Source: Amarolinea aalborgensis (GTDB lineage: Bacteria; Chloroflexota; Anaerolineae; SSC4; Amarolineaceae). Taken from it: a DNA stretch of 64,000 nucleotides. Positions 38,305 to 47,124 of this stretch are shown piece by piece. Numbering within the stretch: the first letter of the stretch is position 1; each line of letters starts with the position of its first letter. A program made the translations under genes and the position numbers. The stretch lies in assembly GCF_900491745.1 (NCBI RefSeq), contig NZ_UETR01000013.1, forward strand, positions 1 to 64,000, written 5' to 3'. The notes beneath the pieces are model-generated. The model did no database searches. It was given only the letters and a program-made list of their open reading frames with translations, and was not told the DNA's origin.

Positions 38305-40898
38305 TGCCACTGCCTGCACCCAACCTGGATGACCGCACGTTTGGGCAGTTGATGGAGGAGGCTCGCCTCCAGATTCAACGCAGCAGCCCCGCGTGGACCG
38401 ACCTATCGCCTGGGGATCCTGGCATCGTCCTGCTCGAGCTGTTCGCGTTTTTGACCGAGACCATGCTTTATCGGCTGAATCGCCTGCCGGATAAAGCCTA
38501 TGTAGAATTCCTCAATCTATTGGGTGTGCGTCTCTATCCGCCGGCGGCGGCCAGCGTCACGCTGCGCTTCAGTCGGCGCGGCGACAATGAGAGTGCGCTG
38601 GATATTCCGCGCAGCGCACGCGTGACCACGAATCGGACTGACGCCGCTGGGGAAGCGCCGGTGTTCACCACCGCGCATTCGGTTACGTTGGCGCCAGGCG
38701 AGAGCAGCGTCGACGCGCCAGCTTACCAGTGCGACCTGGTGGAAGGTGAGCTGGCTGGGGTTGGTACGGGATTGCCAGGGCTCGTCGTCACCGCGCGGCG
38801 TCCTCCGATCGTGGCGCCGACAGGGGATGACCTGGACCTGGTCGTCGGCGTGGAAACGGCGCGTGAGGAACTTGAAGAACGCGCGCCCGCGGTGCAATAT
38901 GGCGACAAAGCCTATCGCGTGTGGCGCAGCGTGGACAGCTTCACCAACCTGGGCAGCGATCGTTACGCATACCGGGTTGACCGGCTCAGCGGGCAAATCC
39001 TCTTTGCGCCTGCAGCCCGCATCGCGCTGCCTGGCGGCGGCCTGGCAGACACACCGGCCGCCTTGGCTGAGATTCCGCCGGCCGGTCGCGAGATTCGCCT
39101 GTGGTATCGCCGCGGCGGGGGGGCCGGCGGTAACGTCGCCGCGGGAACCCTGACCGTGCTCAAAGACACGCTGCCGGGGATCGAAGTGACGAACCCGGAA
39201 CCGGCCACGGGCGGCCAGGCCGCAGAAACGCTGGAGAACGCGCTGGTGCGCGGTCCGCTTGAACTGCACTCCCTGGAACGCGCGATTACGGCCCGTGATT
39301 TTGAAAATGTCGCGCTGTACAGCTCGCGCGCCGTCGCACGCGCGCGCGCCGTGACACGCGCCGACTTGTGGATGCACGCACGTCCCGGCACCGTTGAAGT
39401 CCTGTTGGTGCCTTTCTTGCCCGAAACTCAGCGCGTGGCCGGCCAGGTGACAGCCGCGGCGCTGCTGGCGCAGCAAACCGAAGCGGTGCGCACGCAAATC
39501 GAGCGCGACTTGAACAGCCGCCGACCTTTGGGAACGGCCTGTGTTGTCACCTGGACGCGCTATAAGCCGGTGAGCGTGGCAGCCCGCATCGTCGTGCGCC
39601 GCCAGGAAGATCGCGCGCGTGTCAAACAGCGTGTGTTGGAACGCCTGCATGGCACGATCAACCCGCTGCCGACGGAGTACAGCCCTGGCGGCTGGCGCTT
39701 TGGGCAGGCGCTGCGCGTCTCGCACGTCTACGATGTCGCCTTGGCCGAACCGGGGGTGCTCTGGGTTGACCGGGTGCAGCTTCGGGTAGATGATGTGCCG
39801 CAAAAAAACGCGACCGCCGTGACCGCGGATTATTTCCAAGCGGGCGCCTGGTACGCCGCGGGCGGGCCTGCCCTCTACCGTTCGCTCAACCAGGGCGATG
39901 GTTGGGAGCCGGTGGCCCATTTCGAGGGAGAGCGGCTGCAAGTCATCCGCGCGCATCCTGAGCGGGCCGGCGTGCTGGCGGCCATTACCACTGCGGCGGC
40001 TGGCCGCGCCACCATCTATTTCTCGGCGGACTGCGGCGAGTCTTGGGAGCCGTCGCCAACCAACACCGCGTTCGAAATCAACGACGCCGCCTGGACGTTG
40101 CGCGACGGGACGCCCGTCCTTCTGTTGGCCACCGATGTGGGGCTGTACGAACTGCCTTATCAGCCCGGCGCCAGTCCGGTGCAGGTCTTGGTGGATCCGC
40201 AGACCCAAAACCTCGGTTTTTATGCGGTGGTTGCCTCGCGCGATGTGCGCGGCCAGGTGTCTGTGGCGGTTGCCGCGCAAGGCACGCGTGGTGTTTTTCT
40301 CTCTAGCAGCGCTGGGCAGCGCAACACCTTTCGTTTGATTGGCCTGCGGGGAGAGGATATTCGAGTATTGACCGTGCAGTACGATGGCCCGCGCGCCTTC
40401 CTGTGGGCCGGCGCGGCCGCGGCTGGTCCCGACGATCCAGGAAAAGGGTGTTTTCGCTGGGAACTGCTTGGCGCGCAGGATCCGCCGGACGGCTGGCGGC
40501 CGCTCAGCGCCGGCTGGAGCGGCGGCAGCTGTCGCGCCCTGACTTTTCTGGGCGCCCGCGCCTTGGCCGCCTCGTTTCGCAGCGGCGTCCTGCGCTTGAA
40601 CACGGGCGATCGTGACCCGCGCTGGGAGACGCCGGACGTGCGCTGTGGGCTGCCGCTGCGCGACCCGGGCCGCTTCTCTCCCGTGGACGCGGTGGCGGCA
40701 GGCGCCAACGCCGCGTGGGCAATGGCGGGCGCCAGCGATGGACTATTCCGCAGCGCGGACGGCGGCCTGACGTATGAACGCGCGGCGCAGACCGAATTTG
40801 CCGACCAAGATCGGGTGACACTGCCGCCGACCTGGCTTTTCTGTTCAGGCGAGCATCAGATTGAGGTGGTGAGCGAAGATGAAGCGGAACGAGCTTGA
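38304..40898 (+). CDS. gpJ-type baseplate protein (Pvc11-like) fused to an Asp-box beta-propeller
   Basis: An 864-residue protein. The ATG at 38304 follows GAGGAGG; the GTG one codon earlier is less likely. Residues 1-500 are a baseplate assembly (Pvc11/Afp11, gpJ-type) protein: LDDRTFGQLMEEARLQIQR, FLTETMLYRLNRLPDKAYVE, HSLERAITARDFENVALYSS, then AEPGVLWVDRVQLRVD. Residues about 515-850 are unlike baseplate proteins. They contain repeated sialidase-type blades with Asp boxes such as YFSADCGESWEP, LYRSLNQGDGWEP and LFRSADGGLTYER. The propeller may bind a surface sugar or protein. The frame is continuous. Confidence 0.85.
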   Translation: MPLPAPNLDDRTFGQLMEEARLQIQRSSPAWTDLSPGDPGIVLLELFAFLTETMLYRLNRLPDKAYVEFLNLLGVRLYPPAAASVTLRFSRRGDNESALDIPRSARVTTNRTDAAGEAPVFTTAHSVTLAPGESSVDAPAYQCDLVEGELAGVGTGLPGLVVTARRPPIVAPTGDDLDLVVGVETAREELEERAPAVQYGDKAYRVWRSVDSFTNLGSDRYAYRVDRLSGQILFAPAARIALPGGGLADTPAALAEIPPAGREIRLWYRRGGGAGGNVAAGTLTVLKDTLPGIEVTNPEPATGGQAAETLENALVRGPLELHSLERAITARDFENVALYSSRAVARARAVTRADLWMHARPGTVEVLLVPFLPETQRVAGQVTAAALLAQQTEAVRTQIERDLNSRRPLGTACVVTWTRYKPVSVAARIVVRRQEDRARVKQRVLERLHGTINPLPTEYSPGGWRFGQALRVSHVYDVALAEPGVLWVDRVQLRVDDVPQKNATAVTADYFQAGAWYAAGGPALYRSLNQGDGWEPVAHFEGERLQVIRAHPERAGVLAAITTAAAGRATIYFSADCGESWEPSPTNTAFEINDAAWTLRDGTPVLLLATDVGLYELPYQPGASPVQVLVDPQTQNLGFYAVVASRDVRGQVSVAVAAQGTRGVFLSSSAGQRNTFRLIGLRGEDIRVLTVQYDGPRAFLWAGAAAAGPDDPGKGCFRWELLGAQDPPDGWRPLSAGWSGGSCRALTFLGARALAASFRSGVLRLNTGDRDPRWETPDVRCGLPLRDPGRFSPVDAVAAGANAAWAMAGASDGLFRSADGGLTYERAAQTEFADQDRVTLPPTWLFCSGEHQIEVVSEDEAERA

Positions 40899-41421
40899 AG
40901 GTCTGCTGCCTGACACCTTCAGGCGCACGGCCCGGCCCGGCAGCGTGTTGGCTGCGCTCTTGGACGTCATGGAAGCGCAGCACGCGCCGTCTGAAGAGGC
41001 GCTGGCGAGCCTGGACAGCTTCTTCGATCCCTACCGCGCGCCAGACGATTTTGTGCCGTACCTGGCGCAGTGGGTTGATCTGCTGCGTTTCGTGGACGAG
41101 GCGCCGGGCGGAGCAGACGCGGACCTGCGCACGTTTGCCGGCGGCATGGGACGCCTGCGTGAGCTGATCGCGGCCGCGGCCTACCTTTCACGCTGGCGCG
41201 GCACCAGCCACGGGCTGGTTCTCTTCCTGGAGACGGCTACCGGCGCGACCGGCTTTGGCATCGAGGAGGATGTGCCTGGCAGCGACGGTCGCCCGCAGCC
41301 CTTTCATGTGCGCGTCGTCGCGCCGGCGGCCGCGCAAGCCCAGGAGATGTTGATTCGACAGATCGTTCAAATGGAAAAACCCGCGTACGTCACCTTCGAG
41401 CTGGTTTTTCGCGCCCAGTAG
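40879..41421 (+). CDS. Phage tail protein I/gpI-type baseplate protein (Pvc12-like)
   Basis: A 180-residue protein overlapping the preceding gene by 20 nt. It starts MKRNELEGLLPDTFRRTARP and contains LDSFFDPYRAPDDFVPYLAQ and the AAYLSRWRGTSHGLVLFLET block, the hallmark of the P2 gpI-like phage tail domain (TIGR02242) found in CIS operons. It forms the outer baseplate together with the gpJ protein. The usual Pvc12 is much larger, so the fibre-binding part is missing here. No tail-fibre gene follows. Confidence 0.85.
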   Translation: MKRNELEGLLPDTFRRTARPGSVLAALLDVMEAQHAPSEEALASLDSFFDPYRAPDDFVPYLAQWVDLLRFVDEAPGGADADLRTFAGGMGRLRELIAAAAYLSRWRGTSHGLVLFLETATGATGFGIEEDVPGSDGRPQPFHVRVVAPAAAQAQEMLIRQIVQMEKPAYVTFELVFRAQ

Positions 41422-41435
41422 CACGAAAGGATCCT

Positions 41436-43124
41436 ATGCCAAGCCCATTTTCCATCACCGCGGCCACGAACAGCGTCCGCCTGGATGACCGGCGTCAGGG
41501 CGCCGCGACCTTCACCGTCTTCAACGCCAGCGGCCGTGCGTTGCAGGGCCGGATTCAGATTGCGCCGCTGGGTCAGGCTGCTGCATCCTGGTTCCAAGCC
41601 GACGGCGCCCCCAATCGCGCCTTTGCGATTGGCGGCACAGAGCAGATTGTGGTCTCGGTGGCGGTCCCAGCCGCGGCGCCGCCCGGTTCCTACTCCTTCC
41701 GGCTGGATATGGTGGGCGTGGATAACCCAGACGAAGATTACACGGCCGGCCCGGTGGTGACGTTCGAGGCGGTTGCCGCGGCGCCGAAAAAACCGTTTCC
41801 CTGGTGGATTGCAGCCGTGGCCGCGGTCGTTGTTATCGCGGCGCTGGCGTTCATCCTCACCCGTCCGCGTGCTGTGGCCGTGCCCGCGTTGCGCGGCCAA
41901 AACGTGGGTGACGCACGCGCGGCGCTCAACGCCGCCGGCCTGAAGTTGGGAGACATCAGCGAGGGCGCCAGCGACGGCCTCGCCGCGGGGCTGGTCGTCG
42001 CTTCGACGCCCGCGGCGGGCGCGCCCGTCGCACGCGGCGCGACCGTGGCGTTGGTGGTGGCGGCCCAACCGACGCCAACCGCGACGCCGCTGCCCCAGCC
42101 AACGCCCTTTGGCGGCGGCGCCGGGCGCATCGCGTTTGTCAGCAATCGGGACGGCAACCTCGAAATCTACATCATGAACGCTGATGGCTCCGGGGAGACG
42201 AACCTGACGCGCAATCCCGACCCGGACTTTGCGCCGAGTTGGTCGCCGGACGGCGCGCAGTTGGCCTTCGTCTCGGTTCCGTCAGGCGGACAGGATGCCC
42301 GCCTGGTTGTGGCGCAGGCAGATGGCTCGAACCCGCGGCTTGTCAGCGGCAGCCTGGGGTACAACCTGGCTTTCCTGACCGGCGCCGGCGCAACGATCAC
42401 CACGCCGCCCAGCAACTTCCCGCGGCCGGCCTGGTCGCCTGACGGCAAGCAGCTCGTCTTTGTCGCAACGAACGGCCAGCTGGCAACCGCGCGCGCGGAC
42501 GGGTCGGGCGCGACGATGCTTGCCGCGGCCGGCGGATCGCCGCCGAGCGTGATCTATTCCTACCCGACGTGGTCGCCCGACGGCCGGCGGATCGCCTTTG
42601 CCCAGCTCGACACCGCGAGCGGGCGGCAAGATTTGGTCGTGATCAACGCGGATGGCAGCGGCCTGCAGCCGTTGGTGGTCAACGGAGCCTACAACCGCGA
42701 TCCAGTGTGGTCGCCCGATGGCAAGCGCATTGCCTTCGCCTCCAACGTGGATGCCAGCTATAGTGAAATTTACGTGATCAATGCGGACGGCTCGAACCAG
42801 CAGCGGCTGACCACCAACAGCAGCGACGACACGCAGCCGACGTGGTCGCCGGACGGCGCGTTCCTGGCCTACGTGTCCTCCCAAAACGCCAGCGCGGATC
42901 TCAGCGTCATGGCTGCAGACGGCTCCGGCCAGATCATTTTGACAGAAAACGCGGCCGAGGATATTGATCCGGCCTGGTCGCCCGACGGGACGCGCCTGGC
43001 GTACGCGGCGAACCGTAACGCAAACCCATACCAGGTGTATACCATGCGCCGGGATGGTGGGGAGAAACGACTATTGACCGAAAGCGTCGCGGGTGACAGC
43101 GCCATGCCGGCCTGGCAGCCCTAA
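41436..43124 (+). CDS. Membrane-anchored PASTA/TolB-propeller protein in CIS operon
   Basis: A 562-residue protein. Residues 1-115 form an Ig-like beta-sandwich (ITAATNSVRLDDRRQGAATF, PGSYSFRLDMVGVDNPDEDY); 122-142 is one membrane helix after KKPFPWW; 148-210 is a PASTA repeat (VPALRGQNVGDARAALNAAG); from about 230 a TolB-type propeller repeats SWSPDGAQLAFVS, AWSPDGKQLVFVA and four more. The first half is homologous to the next gene product. No signal peptide precedes the Ig-like domain, so that part should stay in the cytoplasm and PASTA/propeller face outward. It may tether the injection device to the membrane. Confidence 0.8.
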   Translation: MPSPFSITAATNSVRLDDRRQGAATFTVFNASGRALQGRIQIAPLGQAAASWFQADGAPNRAFAIGGTEQIVVSVAVPAAAPPGSYSFRLDMVGVDNPDEDYTAGPVVTFEAVAAAPKKPFPWWIAAVAAVVVIAALAFILTRPRAVAVPALRGQNVGDARAALNAAGLKLGDISEGASDGLAAGLVVASTPAAGAPVARGATVALVVAAQPTPTATPLPQPTPFGGGAGRIAFVSNRDGNLEIYIMNADGSGETNLTRNPDPDFAPSWSPDGAQLAFVSVPSGGQDARLVVAQADGSNPRLVSGSLGYNLAFLTGAGATITTPPSNFPRPAWSPDGKQLVFVATNGQLATARADGSGATMLAAAGGSPPSVIYSYPTWSPDGRRIAFAQLDTASGRQDLVVINADGSGLQPLVVNGAYNRDPVWSPDGKRIAFASNVDASYSEIYVINADGSNQQRLTTNSSDDTQPTWSPDGAFLAYVSSQNASADLSVMAADGSGQIILTENAAEDIDPAWSPDGTRLAYAANRNANPYQVYTMRRDGGEKRLLTESVAGDSAMPAWQP

Positions 43125-43136
43125 GGAGGAAATCGT

Positions 43137-44246
43137 ATGTCCAGTCCCTTTGCAGTCACAGCGGCCACCAACAGCGTCCTGTTGGATGGCAACCGAAAAG
43201 GTGAGACGGCGTTCACCGTGTCAAACGCCAGCGGCAGGGCTTTGCGTGGGCGGGCCATCATCGTACCGGTGGCGCCGGCGCAGATGGGCTGGTTCACCGT
43301 GGTGGGCCAGGTCGAACGCGCCTTTGCCATTGCCGGCGTCGAGCAGTATGCGGTGCAGGTCGCGGCGCCGGCCGCGGTCGCGCCGGGGAGCTATGCTTTC
43401 CATCTTGACATGGTGGGCGAAGTGCCGGACGAGGAGTATACCACGGGGCCAACCGTCACCTTCACGGTGATCGCGCCGCCGCCGCCCAAGAAGTTCCCCT
43501 GGTGGATCGCGGCGGTGATCGCGGCCGTGGTAATCGTTGCGATCGTTGGTTTCGTGATGGCGCGCAGTAACCAGGCCAATCAGGCCGCCAGCGCCACCGC
43601 GACTGTGGCCGCGTCCATGACGCGCACGGCGATGGAGGCCACGGCCACTGCGCAAGCGCAGGCCACGGCCGTGGCGCAGGCGCAGGCCGCCGCGGCCCAG
43701 GCGACGGCTAACGCGCAGGCGACAGCCAGCGCGCAAGCGACCGCGACCGCGGTGGTGCAGGCGACCGAGACGGCCGTCGCCAATGCGATGGGTAAATACG
43801 TGGGCGTGTGGGATGCGCAGGAATCGGACGCAGTTTATCTGACGAAGCTCCAGATCACCCGCGAGGGGGCTAATCTCAAGCTGAGCACCACGGGGAAGGC
43901 CTTCGTTGTCTCGAACAACGGCGCCATGGCCAGTCAGCCCTGCGCCGCGGTTCCAGGAGGATCTGAATGTACGTGGGGCGCAGGCACGGTGGCCTACCAG
44001 GGCGACCCGGTCGTCTTCGAATTCGAAACCCAGCCCGGCCTGAAGCACCGCGTCACGCTGTCGGTGACGCCTGACGGCGCCACACTGACGGCCTTGTACC
44101 AGACGTTCTTGAACAACGCGTTGAAGGGCACCCTGACGACCGCCTTCAAGCGTCATCGCGGCCGGTTCGATCCTATCCTGGTCAATCCGATCCTGCTAGA
44201 CCCCAGCCGGATTCAGCCGCGCGTCTTTTTTACCCCGGCGCCATGA
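43137..44246 (+). CDS. Membrane-anchored paralogue with Ala/Thr/Gln linker
   Basis: A 369-residue protein after AAGGAGG. Residues 1-115 match the Ig-like domain of the preceding gene (FAVTAATNSVLLDGNRKGET, PGSYAFHLDMVGEVPDEEYT); the helix PKKFPWWIAAVIAAVVIVAI (118-137) anchors it. Residues about 149-213 are an Ala/Thr/Gln-rich linker, typical of Chloroflexota surface proteins. The C-terminal part (about 215-345: YVGVWDAQESDAVYLTKLQI, CTWGAGTVAYQGDPVVFEFE) forms a small beta-domain that I cannot assign. It is most likely outside the membrane. Confidence 0.75.
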   Translation: MSSPFAVTAATNSVLLDGNRKGETAFTVSNASGRALRGRAIIVPVAPAQMGWFTVVGQVERAFAIAGVEQYAVQVAAPAAVAPGSYAFHLDMVGEVPDEEYTTGPTVTFTVIAPPPPKKFPWWIAAVIAAVVIVAIVGFVMARSNQANQAASATATVAASMTRTAMEATATAQAQATAVAQAQAAAAQATANAQATASAQATATAVVQATETAVANAMGKYVGVWDAQESDAVYLTKLQITREGANLKLSTTGKAFVVSNNGAMASQPCAAVPGGSECTWGAGTVAYQGDPVVFEFETQPGLKHRVTLSVTPDGATLTALYQTFLNNALKGTLTTAFKRHRGRFDPILVNPILLDPSRIQPRVFFTPAP

Positions 44247-44279
44247 TCCGATCACGCGCTGAATGGGGGGACAGAATCT

Positions 44280-44741
44280 GTGAATCCAAAAGTGGTGATC
44301 GTTCTGCTCGTGCTCGTGGTAGTGCTGTTTGCCCTGGCCGTGGGGGTTGGAGCGACGCGGCCCGCTGAAGCAGTCGGCGGCGGGCCAGACTGGCTGCAGA
44401 GTCTGGGCGCGCGCTTGGGCGCGCGCCAGGCGCTGCGCGACGAGGACATCAGCGGCGCGATTGGCGCGTGCCCTGAGCGCCTGCACGCGTCGTTTGTGCT
44501 GCCCGCTGGGCTGTCGTGTACCTGGTTCTTCAAGGACTCGTCTGCGCCCGTGCGCACGTTGTCATTGGAATTGGCCGCTGGCGACGCGCGCGCGGTGTTC
44601 GATCCCTATGGCGAAGGGGAAATGACGCTCAAGCAGGACCTGGCTGGCGACCGGCGCACGCTGCGTGTGCCAGTGACCAAAGCCGGGGGACAGTTGGGGC
44701 TTGTCTGTTTGGCGGGCAGCTGCCAGTTTGTGGTGAAGTAG
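44280..44741 (+). CDS. Small exported/membrane-anchored protein ending the CIS operon
   Basis: A 153-residue protein with a GTG start after GGGGGGA. The N-terminus MNPKVVIVLLVLVVVLFALA is a signal or anchor helix. The remaining about 125 residues contain ACPERLHASFVLPAGLSCTW and a basic/aromatic beta-like region ending LVCLAGSCQFVVK; four Cys could form two disulfides outside. No known family. It follows the paralogue by 33 nt and faces the convergent 44765-45544 gene. Confidence 0.6.
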   Translation: MNPKVVIVLLVLVVVLFALAVGVGATRPAEAVGGGPDWLQSLGARLGARQALRDEDISGAIGACPERLHASFVLPAGLSCTWFFKDSSAPVRTLSLELAAGDARAVFDPYGEGEMTLKQDLAGDRRTLRVPVTKAGGQLGLVCLAGSCQFVVK

Positions 44742-44764
44742 ACCGGGCAAGGCCGGTTGGTGGG

Positions 44765-45544
44765 CTACGCGCGATCGACGCGCAGCGCGCGGATCACGGC
44801 GATCAGTGAACCGATCAACATGGTAATGGCCCAGATCAGGGCCAGAATGCCAACAATGATCGCCGCAAGGGCGTCGGTGATGCTGACCAGGATGATGGGC
44901 ACGAGGGCGTGCAGAAAACCAACGATGAGCGACGCGAGCAGGGAGGTGAGGATGAGCAGCACCAGTCCTCTGTTCTGCAGAAACCGCTGCTGCGCAAGGA
45001 GCAGGCAGACCACCGCGCCCATCTTCAGGGCCAACGCCAGCCCAAGAACCGCGTTGGCGCCGGGCCGATTGAAGAATCCATACACCGCCAGGTAAGCCAG
45101 GGTGCCAAAAGGCGTTGCCAGGAACAAGGCCACCATCAGCAGCAGCAGGGCCAGGGCCGCGAAGATGGCTGCAATCGTGAGGATTAGTACGATGATGGAC
45201 ACAATCAGGGTGGCGAGGCCTTGGATACGGGCATGCACCCGCTGTGAGACCAGCAGGCTGATCCCCATGAGTCCCACCGTAAATACCAAGAGACCATCAA
45301 CGAATCCAAGATAGCGAATGCCCAGCCCTGGCGGCTTGGGCCGGGAGAGAATGTCCTGAATTTCGCTGGGATCGAGCTGCTGGAAGGCCTCGCGCAGGTC
45401 TTTGTCGCCTGCGACCAGAGAGGCCAGCGATGCGGCACTGCCGACCGGCGCGCGCAAGAGTTCAACGCCGCCTACTTCGAGCAGCAGCGCCAGCGCGAAG
45501 ACGACCAGGGCGGCGACGAAAAAGGGTTTGCGCAGGGTGTCCAT
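44765..45544 (-). CDS. Polytopic membrane protein of unknown function
   Basis: A 259-residue protein beginning MDTLRKPFFVAALVVFALAL. About six to seven hydrophobic helices follow (for instance YLGFVDGLLVFTVGLMGISL, LIVSIIVLILTIAAIFAALA, LVLLILTSLLASLIVGFLHA, IIVGILALIWAITMLIGSLI). An extracytoplasmic loop near 30-70 is charged (VAGDKDLREAFQQLDPSEIQ). It ends in basic RALRVDRA, so the C-terminus is inside. I recognise no transporter motif. It lies 89 nt downstream of hisS and may be co-transcribed with it. Confidence 0.65.
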   Translation of the reverse strand: MDTLRKPFFVAALVVFALALLLEVGGVELLRAPVGSAASLASLVAGDKDLREAFQQLDPSEIQDILSRPKPPGLGIRYLGFVDGLLVFTVGLMGISLLVSQRVHARIQGLATLIVSIIVLILTIAAIFAALALLLLMVALFLATPFGTLAYLAVYGFFNRPGANAVLGLALALKMGAVVCLLLAQQRFLQNRGLVLLILTSLLASLIVGFLHALVPIILVSITDALAAIIVGILALIWAITMLIGSLIAVIRALRVDRA

Positions 45545-45633
45545 ACGACCTCCTTGCGAGATTCATGCGGTGATCGAGATTGCTCTGCCTGGCGGCCGCT
45601 GAGACCGCAGTCTGCCAGCGGCGGCGGCCACCT

Positions 45634-46935
45634 TCAGCTGACTGCGGCGACCGACTGCGCTGGCGTCGGGGCGGCTTCGCCTGCTGAACGCAGCCAGCCT
45701 ATGATCTCGCTGCGCGGCACGCTGACTTGCTGACTGCCGGTCAAATCGCGCACGGTGATGCTGCCCGCGGCCAGTTCATCGTCGCCCAGGATCAACGCGA
45801 AACGGGCCTGCGCGCGATCCGCCTGTTTCAACTGGGCTTTGAGGCTGTCGCGATAGGGCAGCAGCGCGCCGATGCCGGCCTGGCGCAGCATCTGCAACAG
45901 ACGAATGGCTTCCAATTTCGCGGCCGCGCCCCGGTAGGCCAACATGACTAACGGCGCGGGAAGAGCCGGTACGCTCACGCCTTGGGCTTTCATCGCCAGG
46001 ATGATGCGCTCGATGCCGGAGCCAAAGCCGACGCCTGGCACAGCCGGGCCGCCCAGTTCCTCGATCAACCCATCGTAACGACCGCCGCCGCAAACAGCCG
46101 CCTGCGCGCCAATGCCTTGCGCCCAGACCTCGAACACCGTTTTGACATAGTAATCCAGGCCGCGCACCAAGCGCGGATTGATGGAATACGGCCGCCCCAA
46201 CAGATCAAGATACTGGCGCAAGGCAGCAAAGTGATCGCGGCAGCTGGCGCACAGATAATCATGAATGACCGGCGCCCGTGCCAGCCGCAGTTCCATGTCT
46301 GGGTCTTTGGAATCGAGCAGGCGCAGCGGATTGCGCGCCAGGCGTATACGATCCGTTTCGCCTAATTCCGCCGCCATTGGGGTGAAGTAGTCGCGCAGCG
46401 CTTGCACGAAGTTGGGCCGGCAGATGCGACAGCCGGTGCTGTTGATCATGAAAGAAAGGCCTTGGAAGCCCAGGGCATCGTACAAATCCCAGGCGATGCT
46501 CATCACCTCCACGTCAATGGCCGGATCTTCCTCGCCCAGCGCTTCGACGTTGAACTGGTGGTGGATGCGATAGCGTCCGGCCTGCGGCTTCTCCTGACGA
46601 AAGATAGGACCGACCGCGTAGAGACGCAGCGGCGCGGGCTGTGTGTGCATCCCATGTTCAACGTAGGCGCGCATGATGCCCGCGGTAAACTCCGGGCGCA
46701 AGGTCAGCTCCTCGCCGCCTTTGTCTTGAAATGAATACATCTCTTTTTGTACCAGTAGGTCCGAGCCTTCACCCACACCTCGCGTGAAAAGCGCCGTGGA
46801 TTCAAAGATCGGAACATCAATCGGTGCAAAGCCGTAAAGCGCGGTGATGCGCTGAATGTTTTGTTCAAGGCAGCGCCAGAAGGGCCATTCTTCAGGCAAA
46901 ATATCCTTGGTGCCAGTAGGCGCCGTGTAGGGCAT
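45634..46935 (-). CDS. hisS: Histidyl-tRNA synthetase
   Basis: A 433-residue class II synthetase. The start at MPYTAPTGTKDILPEEWPFW follows CGAGGA; upstream codons are not family-like. Class II motifs: the motif-2 loop RPEFTAGIMRAYVEHGM and the PIFRQEKPQAGRYRIHHQFN segment; the histidine-specific LVRGLDYYVKTVFEVW; motif 3 GVGFGSGIERIIL. The C-terminal anticodon-binding domain (about 330-425) is complete. It charges tRNA-His. Confidence 0.95.
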   Translation of the reverse strand: MPYTAPTGTKDILPEEWPFWRCLEQNIQRITALYGFAPIDVPIFESTALFTRGVGEGSDLLVQKEMYSFQDKGGEELTLRPEFTAGIMRAYVEHGMHTQPAPLRLYAVGPIFRQEKPQAGRYRIHHQFNVEALGEEDPAIDVEVMSIAWDLYDALGFQGLSFMINSTGCRICRPNFVQALRDYFTPMAAELGETDRIRLARNPLRLLDSKDPDMELRLARAPVIHDYLCASCRDHFAALRQYLDLLGRPYSINPRLVRGLDYYVKTVFEVWAQGIGAQAAVCGGGRYDGLIEELGGPAVPGVGFGSGIERIILAMKAQGVSVPALPAPLVMLAYRGAAAKLEAIRLLQMLRQAGIGALLPYRDSLKAQLKQADRAQARFALILGDDELAAGSITVRDLTGSQQVSVPRSEIIGWLRSAGEAAPTPAQSVAAVS

Positions 46936-46977
46936 GGAGATCCTCGCAAGGGTCAGATTGAACACGCAACGGACTTT

Positions 46978-47006
46978 ATTCTACCATTCTGATGCGGGGA
47001 TGTCTA
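46978..47006 (-). promoter_or_regulatory. Probable hisS promoter
   Basis: The minus strand has TAGACA (47001-47006), a 17-nt spacer and TAGAAT (46978-46983), about 40 nt before the start codon. Confidence 0.6.
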
Positions 47007-47051
47007 ACTGTCGCTTGACGCGGCAGGAACCTCGAGAACCCGCGGGATTGA

Positions 47052-47080
47052 TTGACGCCCATTTGAATCAGCCTTATAAT
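47052..47080 (+). promoter_or_regulatory. Promoter of the decapeptide-repeat gene
   Basis: TTGACG (47052-47057), a 17-nt spacer and TATAAT (47075-47080). Transcription would start about 47087, which excludes the ATG at 47089 as the main start. Confidence 0.75.
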
Positions 47081-47124
47081 GTACGTCAATGAGACCTTCA
47101 CGACACGAACCTTTGGAGAATTCT

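Noticed and set aside
38517..40280. 587-codon minus-strand open frame opposite the gpJ-type gene
   Set aside because: Typical GC-rich shadow. The plus-strand gene has clear family motifs and operon context.
30411..44741. Prophage or type VI secretion system
   Set aside because: No capsid, portal, terminase, integrase or lysis genes; no TssB/TssC split sheath, ClpV or TssJLM membrane complex. DUF4255, LysM adaptor and PAAR-like tip point to an eCIS.
47089..47124. ATG at 47089 as start of the repeat protein
   Set aside because: It lies at the predicted transcription start of the TTGACG/TATAAT promoter and lacks a ribosome site.
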